Shown here in pieces: positions 10,415-22,134 of a stretch of DNA of 64,000 nucleotides; positions within the stretch are counted from its first letter, which is position 1; each line of letters begins with the position of its first letter. Source of the stretch: Ambrosia x helenae. Its lineage: Eukaryota; Streptophyta; Magnoliopsida; Asterales; Asteraceae. The stretch is taken from contig CM061228.1 in the NCBI GenBank assembly GCA_030844895.1, positions 134,149,068 through 134,213,067 on the forward strand, in the 5' to 3' direction. The notes beneath the pieces were generated by a model. It was given only the letters and a program-made list of their open reading frames with translations, was not told the DNA's origin and made no database searches. A program made the translations under genes and the position numbers.

Positions 10415-11425
10415 TTAACGGCAAGGAATGACGTGTCAATCACCGTGACACCGGGTGCTATGACCAAGGTCGACTATTCGACCACCACCAGCCCTCGGCT
10501 CTCCCAAATGCGCGGAAAAACGACCTCCACCCGCCCGAAAGCACGGCAGTGAAATAATCGGTAAAACTTTGCCTCCGATCTGAGTCAAACCAGTTACCAG
10601 CGCCACCCGTATTCGTTATTCACCTGGATACCGCAGAAAACAATGGGAAGAATGGGGATCGAACCTGGATCTAGGGGTGTTCAGAATTCGATTCGAATTC
10701 GAAAAATTCGAAATTCGATTTAGTTCGATTCGATTACCAAGAATTCGATTCGATTATTAATAATTCGAATTCGATTCGATTCGAATTCGAGTCCAGTAAA
10801 TCGAATACGAATCGAATACGAATTTATGATTTTAAATTCGATTCGATTCGAAATTCGAATAAATATTCTACATGTATATTTTTTTAAATATATATACACA
10901 TATACACATTATTATATACACAAGTATACACATTGAAAAAAAAAACTTCTAAATTTTGGTCAAACTCTAAGAACCCATAGTGTCTATAATTTTTAGCATA
11001 ACCATGTTTTATATATTTACCTTATATATCACAAAACTCTATAAAACTATACCCTCTACTATTTTTACTATTCTCGTATTTGACATATTGTTGTTTATCA
11101 ATTTTGTAGATTTGTATTTTATATGTTAAAAATAATGAGTTTGCATTAGTTTTGAAACTAAAAGTAAAACATTTTGTTATTTAAGGTGAATTTGAACTAA
11201 ATCGAATTTATTCGAATTCGATTCGAATTCGAGTTTCTTATTCGAATCGAATACGAATCGAATAAATTGAATTTTAAGCGAATACGAATCGAATACGAAT
11301 TCAGGTAAAAATATTAAAAATTCGAATAATTCGATTCGAATAATTCGAAAATTCGTTATTCGATTCGTTGAACACCCCTACCTGGATCACAAGAAACACC
11401 AAGTTTTTCCCAAGCAACTCCACCA
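10415..11425 (-). mobile_element. tRNA-derived SINE interrupted by a hAT element
   Basis: On the minus strand an A-box-like TGGTGGAGTTGC lies near 11420 and a perfect B-box GGTTCGATCCC near 10662. The body (10415-10671) shares words with the SINE at 34956 (CACCCGCCCGAA, GTGAAATAATCGGTAAAACT). The hAT at 10672-11380 sits between A and B boxes, so the RNA polymerase III promoter is split. Outer ends are approximate. Confidence 0.7.
10672..11380. mobile_element. 709-bp hAT-type element rich in GAATTCGAAT repeats
   Basis: Inverted ends TAGGGGTGTTCA and TGAACACCCCTA are flanked by the perfect 8-bp duplication CCTGGATC (10664-10671 and 11381-11388). Both subterminal zones are arrays of ATTCGAATTCGA/ATTCGATTCGA words (about 10680-10860 and 11205-11370); the centre is AT-rich. 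No transposase ORF. Confidence 0.92.
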
Positions 11426-11545
11426 CACCTCATTGGCCTTAACAGCCATTTAGTTTCCCAAACCGATCAATAGGCCATTTACTTTCTATATAACATTGAA
11501 GGTCAGCCAGCACTCCACCACACCTCATTGGCCTTAACAGCCATT
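11418..11545. repeat. 33-bp direct repeat
   Basis: A 33-bp sequence starting CTCCACCACACCTCATTGG is present at 11418-11450 and again at 11513-11545. It overlaps the 5' edge of the SINE, so it may be a partial duplication made at or after that insertion. Confidence 0.8.
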
Positions 11546-11647
11546 GAAGGTGATATTATATATTTTTACACACACATAACAAAATACAATATATGTTAGG
11601 AAAACACAGAGCAAAAATAAAGCATTTATTTGTCTAGTTTTAAAAAA

Positions 11648-12015
11648 GAATAATGGAAATAAATGATTCATTAACTATTGGTCAGTAACAGTCTCAACTA
11701 CGAAAATTACCAATAGTGGTCCCAACTTTCGACATATTGGAATATAATGGACCAAAACTAACGGAGGTCTAACTCTGTTAGTGTGGTGCTGACGTGGCAC
11801 CCTGGGTGGCAAAATGATCCTACGTGGCATCCTGGTGGCAAAATGATCCTACGTGGCATGCCACGTCAGCACCACACTAACGGAGTTAGACCTCCGTTAG
11901 TTTAGGTCCATTATATTCCAATATGTCAAAAGTTGGGACCACTATTGATAATTTTCGTAGTTAAGACTGTTATTGGCCAATAGTCAATAGTTAGGATTAT
12001 TTATTTCCATTATTC
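11648..12015. mobile_element. Foldback MITE (MULE-like, long inverted arms)
   Basis: Near-perfect inverted repeat of about 160 bp per arm, beginning GAATAATGGAAATAAAT and ending in the reverse complement. The loop holds a 26-bp direct duplication (TGGCAAAATGATCCTACGTG). Long arms and AT-rich flanks suggest a MULE-like or foldback element. The exact target duplication is unclear. Confidence 0.85.
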
Positions 12016-12025
12016 CTTTTAAAAA

Positions 12026-12877
12026 TCTATAACTTATAATAAAAGAATTGAATATTGATGAGGTGGCATTTAATGAAGGCCTAAAAAGTCATTTTAATGA
12101 CATGACATTCAAGGAGACATTCTCCTCCTTAAGTGTGTCATGTGTCATGCCATGTGGCAAATTAAAAATGGGTTATGGGATTCATACACCCTGTGACGTC
12201 ACATTCTAGGGGTGTGACATCACATTCTAGGGTATGTGGCAGCCTCCTATTGGTATGTAATGTAGGCCAGGGTGTATGAATCCTAAATAGGGGGTGTATG
12301 AATCCTAATTACCTTATAAATAAATAAATAATAATATAAAACCTAATCTACTAAATTTAAATTGAGTTATTTTAGGAAAAAATAATTTAAAAATAAATTT
12401 AAATTTTTCTCTCTTATTTTCCTCCCATAATTTTTATACGTTAATATCTTTTATATACGATATTTTTTAAAGAAAAAAGTTACATCAAATTAACGAGCGT
12501 TTTATTATCTTTCCAACGAGTACCATAGTTCTATATAAAAAACGGAGAAAAAAACAACTATTTTTGTGGGGTAAACACAAAGTGTTCAGGTTATTCATTA
12601 ATAATGTTTTTTCTTTTAAACCAGGTTCTTATCTACGATGTTGAAATTCAGCTCAATCGCCATGCTTTCATTGGAATTTTACTCTTTTAAAGATGCATAG
12701 GTATAGTTCATCAAGAGAAGCTAGGAGAAATAATCGCGCAACACTGCAACACATGGTGTCACCTTATAGCAAGGTTATTTTTTATTTATTTAATTACAAG
12801 GGTAATAATTATTACTATTAGTATTAATATTATTAGAATTGTTATATTTTTCAACCCGGGACGCTCGATAAAAGCTA
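12026..12877 (+). mobile_element. Non-autonomous Helitron, family H1, copy 1
   Basis: Starts A|TCTATAACTTATAATAAA and ends with the hairpin-like CCCGGGACGCTCG followed by ATAAAAGCTACT, a decayed form of the CTAG|T terminus seen intact in other copies. The body contains the H1 landmark ACGAGTACCATAGT and the phrase TGCAACACATGGTGTCACC. The MITE at 12171-12313 is inserted inside it. Confidence 0.75.
12171..12313 (-). mobile_element. Short MITE, copy B (inverted relative to 8938)
   Basis: Begins GGTTATGGGATTCATACACC and ends GGATTCATACACC...AATTACC in reverse complement. Near-identical to 8938-9081 in opposite orientation. Flanking TTAAAAATG and TTATAAATA are similar 9-mers, a possible decayed duplication. 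Confidence 0.82.
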
Positions 12878-13548
12878 CTACTTGATATATTTTAAAGACC
12901 TTACCCTTATCTTCCCAATCATGTAATGGTTATTGTTTCCTACTTTATCTCCCCTAAGATTGAGATACATATGAACAAATTAGTTTGATTGTTGTTCAAC
13001 CTAAATAAGCACATGTATATAGAAACATACAGAAGGTTTAAAAATATTATCAGTAATAGGAAAAATTAAATGGTTTAAATTTGTTATGTTCTTAAAACTT
13101 TATTGTTTTGAAATAATATTATTAAATACACACATAGTAGGCACATGAAAAAAAAAAAAAAAAAAAGTGGAAATGAAAACAAGACAGAAAACACACAGAG
13201 CATGGAGGAAGAAAAAACTTTGATCACCTTTTGATCCTACTTCTAAATCTATACATCCATCCGTCCACTATAATCTATAAACTTGAACCCTCAACCACTT
13301 AGAGAGAGACACATTTCCTATACACATTGAAACCGCTAGGCAACATGCCCTATGGTAGTTGCATATTAAATGATCCCCAAAACATAAGCTTAAACATAGG
13401 AGATGCAAGTGGCACAAGTAGATGTCGATTGCAAATTGTTTATCTGACTCATTTTAAGATAAGGAAGCCACAAAATCAGCTAAAATTCTATTTAACATCA
13501 AGAAACAAAAATGTATCTCTGTCCACTTAATTCAAGGCAACCCTTGTA
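12878..13548. other. 3' flank of the DHX35-type gene
   Basis: Downstream (minus-strand) flank of the helicase gene. Holds an A-run at 13148-13166 and no convincing ORF. The 3' UTR probably lies in 13300-13548; no end is assigned. Confidence 0.4.
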
Positions 13549-16500
13549 TTAATGGCGATTGGCATTCAGTGGTTGCTGTTGGTAAAAGTGAGGCGCAGCC
13601 TCTCTCAACCAAGAAGGATCAATGGAGATAACATTGCGCATGTATTGACGATCTGTTGATACAAGTGAACTATATATAACCCATTTTGGGTTCACCCTGC
13701 AGTAAACAAGTTTTACATTATATTATAATCATCAAAATTGGCAGCTGAAATAGATAGTTAACTTAAAACTGTACACTTAATTTAGGCGACAGAACAAAGG
13801 CCCAATTTACTTTTTTTTTTCTTTTTTTTTTTTCATTTTTTGGGTATTAATGTGCTAACCTGAATAGTACAGATGATGGATGAATATAAACTTCTTGAGA
13901 ACTCCTGATAGTCTTGTACGTCCCGTTATGACTGTATGGCTTCACAAATGAACAATCAACATAAAGTAAGTGATATGTGATCTTATAAAGAAATTTCAAC
14001 AGGATATTAAACAAAATACTCATAAATCTGGTAACACACCTCTAAACGACACGCATTAGCAAAAAAACCAGCAGTTACCGCCTTTCTTAGTACCTAAAAC
14101 CAACAACAATTACTAGACATAAATATTTTTATGGATACATGAAGAATGTCAAAAACAATATAAAAGAAAGTACCTGTGTATCGTTTTCACATGATTTCAA
14201 GGCTAATCCTAGTCGTTGTGCTATTCTTCTTAGCTGTTCTCTGACTTCGAGTACTTTTTTCTGCAAAAAGAATAAAAAATTAGAAGATAAAAAGACAGAG
14301 AAAGCATTATAAAAAAGACTGGACTTGACACTTCTCTAAACAGTTAAAGAGCTTACCATTGCATGATAATTAATAAAGTTTTTGTGACACCATTTTGAAG
14401 ATTTATTAGACTGAAGAAACCCCTTGTATACATTTAGGAAGGTCACATGATCACCCTGTAAAATAAAAAAGAAAATTGGTATACAAACAGCATTAGTGTG
14501 ATGGGGAAAAGATTATTAAAAAAAAAAAAAAAAAAAAGACAGTCTGCTAAACAAAAATATCACGCAGCCCAACATCATCACTAATTTGATTAAATACTTT
14601 AAAAATAAACCACTCTAGAACTAGAAGGCATATAATTAGATTGAAAGTAATTATATAAGATACCTCGGCTGCAGCAAATCTCAGTTTGGCCTCATCCAGT
14701 TCCCTCTGCCCCTTAACGGAGATCCATATTGACTGAAAAGTTGTATCTTTATTTATTAGAGTATGAACAATCTATGAAGAAAGCCATACTCAATAGGAAG
14801 TACGTAAATATTTATAAGGTTGAAGAGTTGGAAACAATAATAGGCATTTACGATAACTTGGCTGGTTTCACATAAAAACTAGAATGAGAAACAATGGGCC
14901 GTGGTACAATTTAAAGCACCTGAACTGAGAGGATAGCAGACACGGTGATGATTTCTTCAGAACATCCAAGCTGATCTGATGCTATGATCATTTTTGAGAT
15001 CATGGGATCCTAAAACCACCGATTTACAGTGCATAACTTGTGTTAAAAACAATTTAAATGAACGATGTCTTCTTAGAGAGATGGAGGATATAAGAATAAT
15101 ATATATACCAAGGGTAGCTCTGCAACTTGAAATCCTACTGGTGAAGTAAGTTTTGCATCATCATCAAGAACTCCAAGTGAATATAGTACTTCAAGAGCTC
15201 TAACCATAGATTCAGATGATGGTGATGCTGGCCAATCAAACCCTAAGATATTATCAATACCCAATGCCTTTAACTGCAAATGATACACAACTGTCAGAAT
15301 TTATGACGATGGAAAGTGATTGATATTTCAATTGTCAGAAAGTTTATACCTGAATCACACTAGAAACAAGGTTCGATCTCTGCATCTCAGGAATCCCATG
15401 TGAAGACATCTCATTAACAAAATAATCTTCTGTATATAGCCTGTTAATTGCCATATAGAAATTATATTATATAATATATAATAAAAACTGATAATTATTG
15501 AAAATACTTAAATAGCCATTGTTCATCACCTGTAACACTTCCCTGGTCGTATTCTTCCAGCCCTTCCAGCCCTCTGTCTAGCAGACGCTTTGGATATAGG
15601 TGCCACTACAAGGTTTTCTATATCTGTAATCTGTGGGCAACAATTTACAAGGTTTAAAAATTTATACATAAAGAGAGAGATGATGAATACATGATTTCAG
15701 TATATTGAGAAACCCTAGTTTCAATAAAGAGTGTGACATAGCTAAAAAAAGTGAAAGAAATACCGGGTTGTAGAACCGTTGTTTTGAGAAACCACTATCT
15801 ACAACATAGACGATACCCTGCTCACATAGATGAAATTAGAAAATTATAAGATAATTTATTGTAATTTACATTTAATTAAATTACTCAAAAATACCTCCAG
15901 TGTCAGGGATGTCTCTGCAATATTTGTTGAGATCACCACCTTCCTTTTCCCTCTGGGGGAAGGAGAAAACACCAAGTCCTAAAAATATCCCAAACATAAA
16001 TCATATTTAGTCAACAGGTATGCACAAATGCATAATATAGCATGTACAATAAGTCGATAACCACATGAAAAAGGATAAAAGATAGAAGTTGGCGTAAGTA
16101 ACCTGGTCTGCACGAGTGAGTCCAGAATACAAAGGCAAAACAATCATTCCTGACATGTTTGACAAATTGTCATGATTAGCAACAAAAGAGATTGATGAAC
16201 TACAAATTCTCTCAAACACTAAACATTTACACATTTCATTGATACCCGTTTGGTTTCAGATTTAAAAAGGCGGCATGGTCAGCAAATTTTAAGCCTGTGA
16301 CATACCTAAAGAAGACTTGCCACTGTTTTGGGCTTCTTCTGTGATTAATTGAACTGCAGCATCAATATCATCTTGGCCAGTCAAAAAGACAAGAATATCC
16401 CCCATCGGCTCCTATAAGTTAAAACGTAACGGGTAAAATAATAATAAAATATGAACAGAATGCGAATGTTGAATATAGTTTTAAATATCATATACAATAG

Positions 16501-19092
16501 CGGGGTACCTGATCATGAATTGACATTACTGTTGAAACAGTAGCTCGAAGATAATCTGAAACAGGCTCTTCAACATAGAAAGTCTGTACATTATATCCTC
16601 TACCCTGAAATCACATCCTTTACAGGTAAGCAAACAAAACAAAGCAACAGAGAAGCTTAACCTCTATGTTCTATTGTATGATGTCATCAGATTTTCCTAT
16701 TATATACCTCAACAGACAAAATGGCAGGTTCCGTCCGCAGTCCACTATCTTCTCCTTCCAATCGAGGCCTCTTTTTTCTAATCAATATACAGAGTTGCAA
16801 TACATTAGCTATAATCCTTCATTTGAAGTAACTAATAGAACTTAACTATGAATATGAATCATTGTTCTGATTAGAAAACCTGATTTGAAAAAATGCAGCC
16901 ATTGATTTGGCTTCAATTGTGGCTGAAGCAATAATAAGGCGCAACTCGGGCCTACGGCGTTGAATCTAAGAAATCAGTTATTAGCAACAGGAAAATAAAC
17001 GTAAGCTGTTTTTAGAAACAGATATTGAATCTTTATTTGGTACCTTTTTTAGAAGACCCAACAATATGTCTGTCGAAAGTGATCTCTCATGAGCTTCATC
17101 TACCATAATCACACTGAAATTAAAAGCAAGCTTATTATATTGATAGTTATCTAATAATAGTACAAGCCAACTTCACCTCCTAGTTATTTTTCACCGTTTC
17201 AAAATATGCGGCTTATGTGTCCCTCATTATAAATAAGTAAGTAACAGTTAAAAAAGAACAGACAAATATTAACCAGCACCTGTACTTGCTAAGGAGAGGA
17301 TCATTCATCATTTCTCTTAATAATACTCCATCTGTGAGAAATTTGATCCTTGTTAAGTCCTGCACTAACAAAAAAAATTAATATAAACACTCTTAACCTT
17401 CATAACATCAAAGAAATATCCACTTTGCAAACTTGGTCTCTTCATTCATTTTATTTTTTTATAGTCTACACATGTAAGATTATGATCATCTGAGCTTCAA
17501 ATTAAGTCTTACTGAATTTGTCACATCTTCAAATCGAATAGTATAACCGACTTCCTCCCCAAGTTTGACTCCCATTTCCTCTGCCACCCTAGCCGCAACA
17601 CTCTAAAACCATGATATAGATTAATACAACATCAAAAGATATTCTAAAAATAATATTAGAAAAGTAATATTAATAATAGTGACATTCAGTCATTCACCAA
17701 GAAGAAATTTGACATTAAGTACCTGCACGGCTAAACGTCTTGGCTGAGTACAAGCAATAACATGTCCACCATCAGCCCACCCCGCTTCCTTAAGGTACTA
17801 CAAGATTAAATAAAACTATTTATATTTTATCTATTAGAAAGAAGCTTTCACTAACTTAGTTCAAAATCCACATTAAACATTATATTAGATAAAATAACAT
17901 AATGGCAGTAATATATGTCCAAATCATATACATTAGTCACCAATTTCTAATTTTACTTACACAGACCCATCTGCTTAAGCTTAACAATCCCAAGAAAGGA
18001 TGGGTCTTTGTAGAGGAACACAGCTACACTAGCAGGACTGAGTTTTTCACAACAATCACACAAACTCAACAGCTACGCTAGCAGGACGGAAAGGAGAGAA
18101 TACACAAAGAGATCTACTGTTCTTATCCAGTCTAGTTAAAGATATTATGAAAGAAGTGCAACTATATACTACCTCCACTGCATTGGACACACAAAGTTAG
18201 CAGGGCCATTGCCCATTGGGGCCCCAAGTTTGTCTCTTTTCGAGTTGGTGAGACATGGTGACGACTAAAGATTAAAGTCAAAACCTAATGATTTTTTTCT
18301 GTAAAAATTAAATGAAGTGTCAAATATCACTCCGTAACGAAGCAATATTTAATCGAACAAAGTCATTTCAACTCAGCCATTACAAAGGTTTTGCGCTTTC
18401 CCTTCATCTTCTTCATTAACAGTTTACACCAAAAATTAGCTCACTTATCCAATAAAAAACAACATTTTGCCTCTAATCTATATCAGGAAACGGAGCTCAT
18501 AATGACATATTAGCTCATAGTGACAAGCATAAAACAAAGTTTCAATTCCTGTCCGACTTCATTCGCTCGCTAGGTTAAAAATAATGCGCAACATATAGTT
18601 TTTAGCCAAAGCATTATTAACAAGTAAAGTAAGATCTCAAATATAAATACAGAATAAAATATTGATAAAAATTAGAAATGCAGTCATATTATTAATATCT
18701 AAAATTAAAAAAGGGGGAAAATAAATTATAAACCTGAGGGATTTGAGTGGTTTTACCACTGCCAGTTTCACCAACAATAATGGTGGTGGAATGAGTCTCG
18801 ACCAGATATAAAATAGAGTTTCTGTATTTGAACACAGGTAATCTCTGCCTCTGCTTCTCTAAGCTCGCATAACCATATCTGCAATCAATTTCAGTTTAAA
18901 ATTTAGAATATAACATCTATATTATTATTGATATTATTTCAATTCAATTGAAAGAGGGAGGGAGGAATATTAATATTATTATTGTTATTACGAGGAAGAA
19001 GAGGAGGGAGAGGCGGAGTAGAAAAGAACGCCGCCTTCTTCGTCGTCCAGCAGCCGCGGCTTCTCCGCCCCAGGCTTCCAAAATTGCGCCAT
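13549..19092 (-). CDS. DEAH-box RNA helicase, DHX35 type, 23 exons
   Basis: Exons (high to low): 19092-18992, 18878-18734, 17797-17723, 17602-17513, 17359-17280, 17113-17044, 16965-16880, 16777-16708, 16604-16509, 16411-16306, 16149-16103, 15978-15895, 15817-15764, 15630-15530, 15440-15350, 15273-15109, 15009-14920, 14732-14664, 14455-14357, 14260-14174, 14093-14040, 13939-13860, 13696-13549. All phases join, giving 695 aa. Motifs: I GETGSGKT (70-77), Ia TQPRR (99-103), II DEAH (169-172), III SAT (201-203), V STNIAETS (339-346), VI QRAGRAGR (387-394). The helicase-associated and OB-fold C-terminal regions follow, ending in WLREAAPHFYQQ. The N-terminus MAQFWKPG and the YASLEKQRQRLPVFKYRN block match the DHX35 branch of ATP-dependent RNA helicases rather than PRP2/PRP16/PRP22. 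DHX35 is a spliceosome-associated protein in animals, so a nuclear RNA-remodelling role is likely. Length matches the family and no defect is visible. Confidence 0.96.
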
Positions 19093-19140
19093 TGATTCTA
19101 ACCACTGCAACCGGAAGGGAACTCTATGAATATATTTTGA

Positions 19141-19829
19141 CTTGGATTATACCCGGAGCGTTCCGGGTTAAGAAATTTAATATGATACATCAATTTTACA
19201 TATGAAATAGACTGATGTATAACTCTAATATTAATATCTAACCTAAAACAAATTAACAATGTATAACTCCAATGCTAACACCTAACCTAAAAGAATGTAG
19301 AACTTTAATGTAACTCTAATATTAACACATATCCTAAAGACTAAACAAATGTACAACTCTAACATACTAATATTGATACCTAACTTAAAACAACGTATAA
19401 CTCTATTAACTTATTCGGCTCTGGTTGAAAAAAAAATTCATATTTACTGATTTAAACATAATTAGTGACTTGTCTATACATGATTAATGATTTACTTGAA
19501 CATTTTGTGTTTTTTTTACTGTATGAACAAAACCCCAAAAAAATTTTCTCCGTTTTTTATATAGCACTATGGTACTCGTTGGAAAGATAATAAAACGTTC
19601 ATTAATTTGGTGTAATTTTTTTCTTTAAAAAATCTTGTATATTAAAGATATTAACGTTTAAAAATTATGGGAGGAAACATGAGGGTGAAAAATTCAATTT
19701 TGTTTTTAAATTATTTTTTTCCTAAAATATCTCAATGCCACATGGGATGACACATGGCACACTCAAGGAAGAGAATGTCTATTTGAGTGTCATGTCATTA
19801 AAATGGTTTTGGTTTATTATATGTATAGA
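19141..19829 (-). mobile_element. Non-autonomous Helitron, family H1, copy 2
   Basis: On the minus strand it begins A|TCTATACATATAATAAACC (19829) and ends with the hairpin CCCGGAACGCTCCGGG plus TATAATCCAAG|T, one base away from the expected CTAG. It contains the H1 block with GTTTTTTATATAGCACTATGG. The 3' terminus is 48 bp upstream of the helicase ATG. Confidence 0.75.
19200..19425. repeat. Degenerate minisatellite inside Helitron copy 2
   Basis: Four to five imperfect units of about 50-60 bp containing GTATAACTCTAATATTAACA and CCTAACCTAAAACAA. Confidence 0.7.
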
Positions 19830-20139
19830 TTTTGGTGTCTCTGCCTTACTAAAGTTTTTATTTGTGTCAACAAATGAGTTGGGTGATAAGATACAAAATA
19901 CAATAATCCATCACACACAATGCTACATAATACACACTAATATAAATAAATTTTAAAAACTACAAGCTAAAAATTCAAAAAAATAAAAACCTAAAAACTA
20001 AGATTGTAGGGTTCGATGAAACAGTTTTAATATCGTTTGAATGAGTTCAATCGGAGTCTGTTTGATACCTTTCTCACGACTTCTTATTTTTCTTTCACTG
20101 TGTATTTGATCCTAACCCTTGGTAGCAAAATCAATTTAA
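19830..20139. other. Intergenic spacer between two elements
   Basis: About 310 bp, AT-rich, no ORF or recognisable element. Confidence 0.4.
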
Positions 20140-20148
20140 AAATAACAA

Positions 20149-21414
20149 GAGTAAACTGTCATTTTCGTTCCTGAGGTTTGGTACTTTTTGCCAGTTTCAT
20201 CCAAAAGTTTATTTTTTCTCAAATGGATCCAAAGGTTTTCAAGTAGTTGCTCGTTTCATCCAACTCGTTAACACCGTTAGTTGAAGTCAGTTAGATAAGG
20301 GCAATTTTGTCATTTCGTTTTTTAAGTGAAGAGCATTTATGTCATTTCGTATGTTTTTAATCCCAACCCTACAATCAACCTCAAATTATCTTCTTCATTC
20401 CAAAACCCTAATAAATCAAAACCCAAATTTAAACCACAAAAATGAAAATTAGCATAAAAGGATATGCTAATTTTGATTTATATGAGTATTATAGTGACAT
20501 GAGAATCATCATCTTTGGAAACAACATGATCAGGACTTGGACCAACAGAACCCATTTGCAGCTTCTGACATAAACAACAAGCCATTTGTACAACTCTTAC
20601 ACCCACTTGTAATTCTTTACTATATTTAGTTGGGATACTCAACACCCTCCATGAGGGTTTGGTATTGAAATGGTTATTGGGTTAAAAAAAACAAAATTAG
20701 AGAGAAATAGTGAAGGGCATTTTGTCAGAAAGCAGCAACAGCGATGATCGATTGATTGGGTTGGGTTGAGGTTTCAACATTTGTAGATCGGTTAGGAGAG
20801 TGAGGCGGCGTGAAGGTAAGATTTAGTGATGTGATTGTTAGGTATGTGAGGATCGATCGTTGATGTTATACATTATTTTTCTATATTCAAAATTAGAAAT
20901 TTTTCTATATTCAAAATTAGAAAGAAAAAGAAAGATAGAATAGCAAACATTGTTGCTGCTCATTTAGTGATTTAATAAAAGCTCATAACATAAATTTTGA
21001 GCTTGAGATGGTTGTTTACGGTATTAAGATTAATTAGGTTGCTTATTAGCTAGAGGGTACAACTCATATAAATCAAAATTAGCCTTTTATGCTAATTTTC
21101 ATTTTTGTAGTTTAATTTTGGGTTTTGATTTATTAGGGTTTTGAAATGAAGAAGATGATTTGGGGTTGATTGTCTGATTGGGGTGTTTTAAATAGGGTTG
21201 GAATTAAAAACATACGAATTGACATAAATGCCCTTCACTTAAAAACGAAATGATAAAATTGCCCTTATTTAACTGACTTCAACTAACGATGTTAACGAGT
21301 TGGATGAAACGAGTAACTATTTGAAAACCTTTGGATCCAGTTGGGAAAAAATAAACTTTTGGATGAAACTGGCAAAAAGTGTCAAACCTCAGGGACGAAA
21401 ATGACAGTTTACTC
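20149..21414. mobile_element. Non-autonomous MULE-type element, 1266 bp
   Basis: Long terminal inverted repeats of over 300 bp (left starting GAGTAAACTGTCATTTTCG, right ending in its reverse complement) with a perfect 9-bp duplication AAATAACAA (20140-20148 and 21415-21423). Nine-base duplications and long inverted repeats define Mutator-like elements. The 450-bp middle has no ORF of note. It lies between the DHX35-type gene and API5. Confidence 0.93.
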
Positions 21415-21423
21415 AAATAACAA

Positions 21424-22134
21424 TAATAATAAGTATGTTGTGTGAAATATCAGTGTTGTAAAAATCGGGTAACGAGTGATTAATCGCTAGTCGGTTGGTT
21501 ACTGAGTAATGTTTCATTAATCGGTAGTCGACCTAGCCGGACTTAGTCTGTCGGGCAAAAATCAATGATTTCAGTAAGATTTGAAAGTTGGGCCTGTTGT
21601 GGACTATTGAAATGGAGGATAATACTTTAAAAGTTAGAACTGTTATGAGAAATTTCTTAAGTAGAGATTACTGTCGGCCATCGGCCAACAAGGCAAAGTT
21701 TGGACCATTAAAATCCAATTCCCCGATATGAAACATAACCCAAGTTGACATGTATTGCATATCTTAAAAAGGATTGCCTTTTTAATGAATCTTTGTAGGT
21801 CTTCTCGAAAGATTTGACATACGTAATAGAATAGATTTTATAATTTAAGAATACAAAGTCCAATTGTGAAAAACAATACACGTCAAATTTCAAGGCTCTA
21901 GCCAAGATTCAGTAGACGTCTCCTATGGCGGATAATTAATGGAAATACAGATAACAAGAAAAAAGAACTTAAAACTCTAAAATCGGAACATCCAAAGGGT
22001 CAAAGTCAAGTATAAATCTGGATCAGTTTCTGCATTTTCTTTTTCGTTTCTTTTTCTGAGTCAAAGTTCCCTCTATTTCCTCAACTGCAGCAGCCCGGCT
22101 CGCCATTGATCTTAACTGAGGTTGGAAGTAAAAA
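21424..22134. other. 3' flank of API5 with a possible hAT remnant
   Basis: From about 21451 CAGTGTTGTAAAAATCGG resembles a hAT terminus, followed by AGTCG-rich repeats to about 21560; no partner end found. The remainder leads to the API5 stop codon at 22135 and should hold its 3' UTR. Confidence 0.4.
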
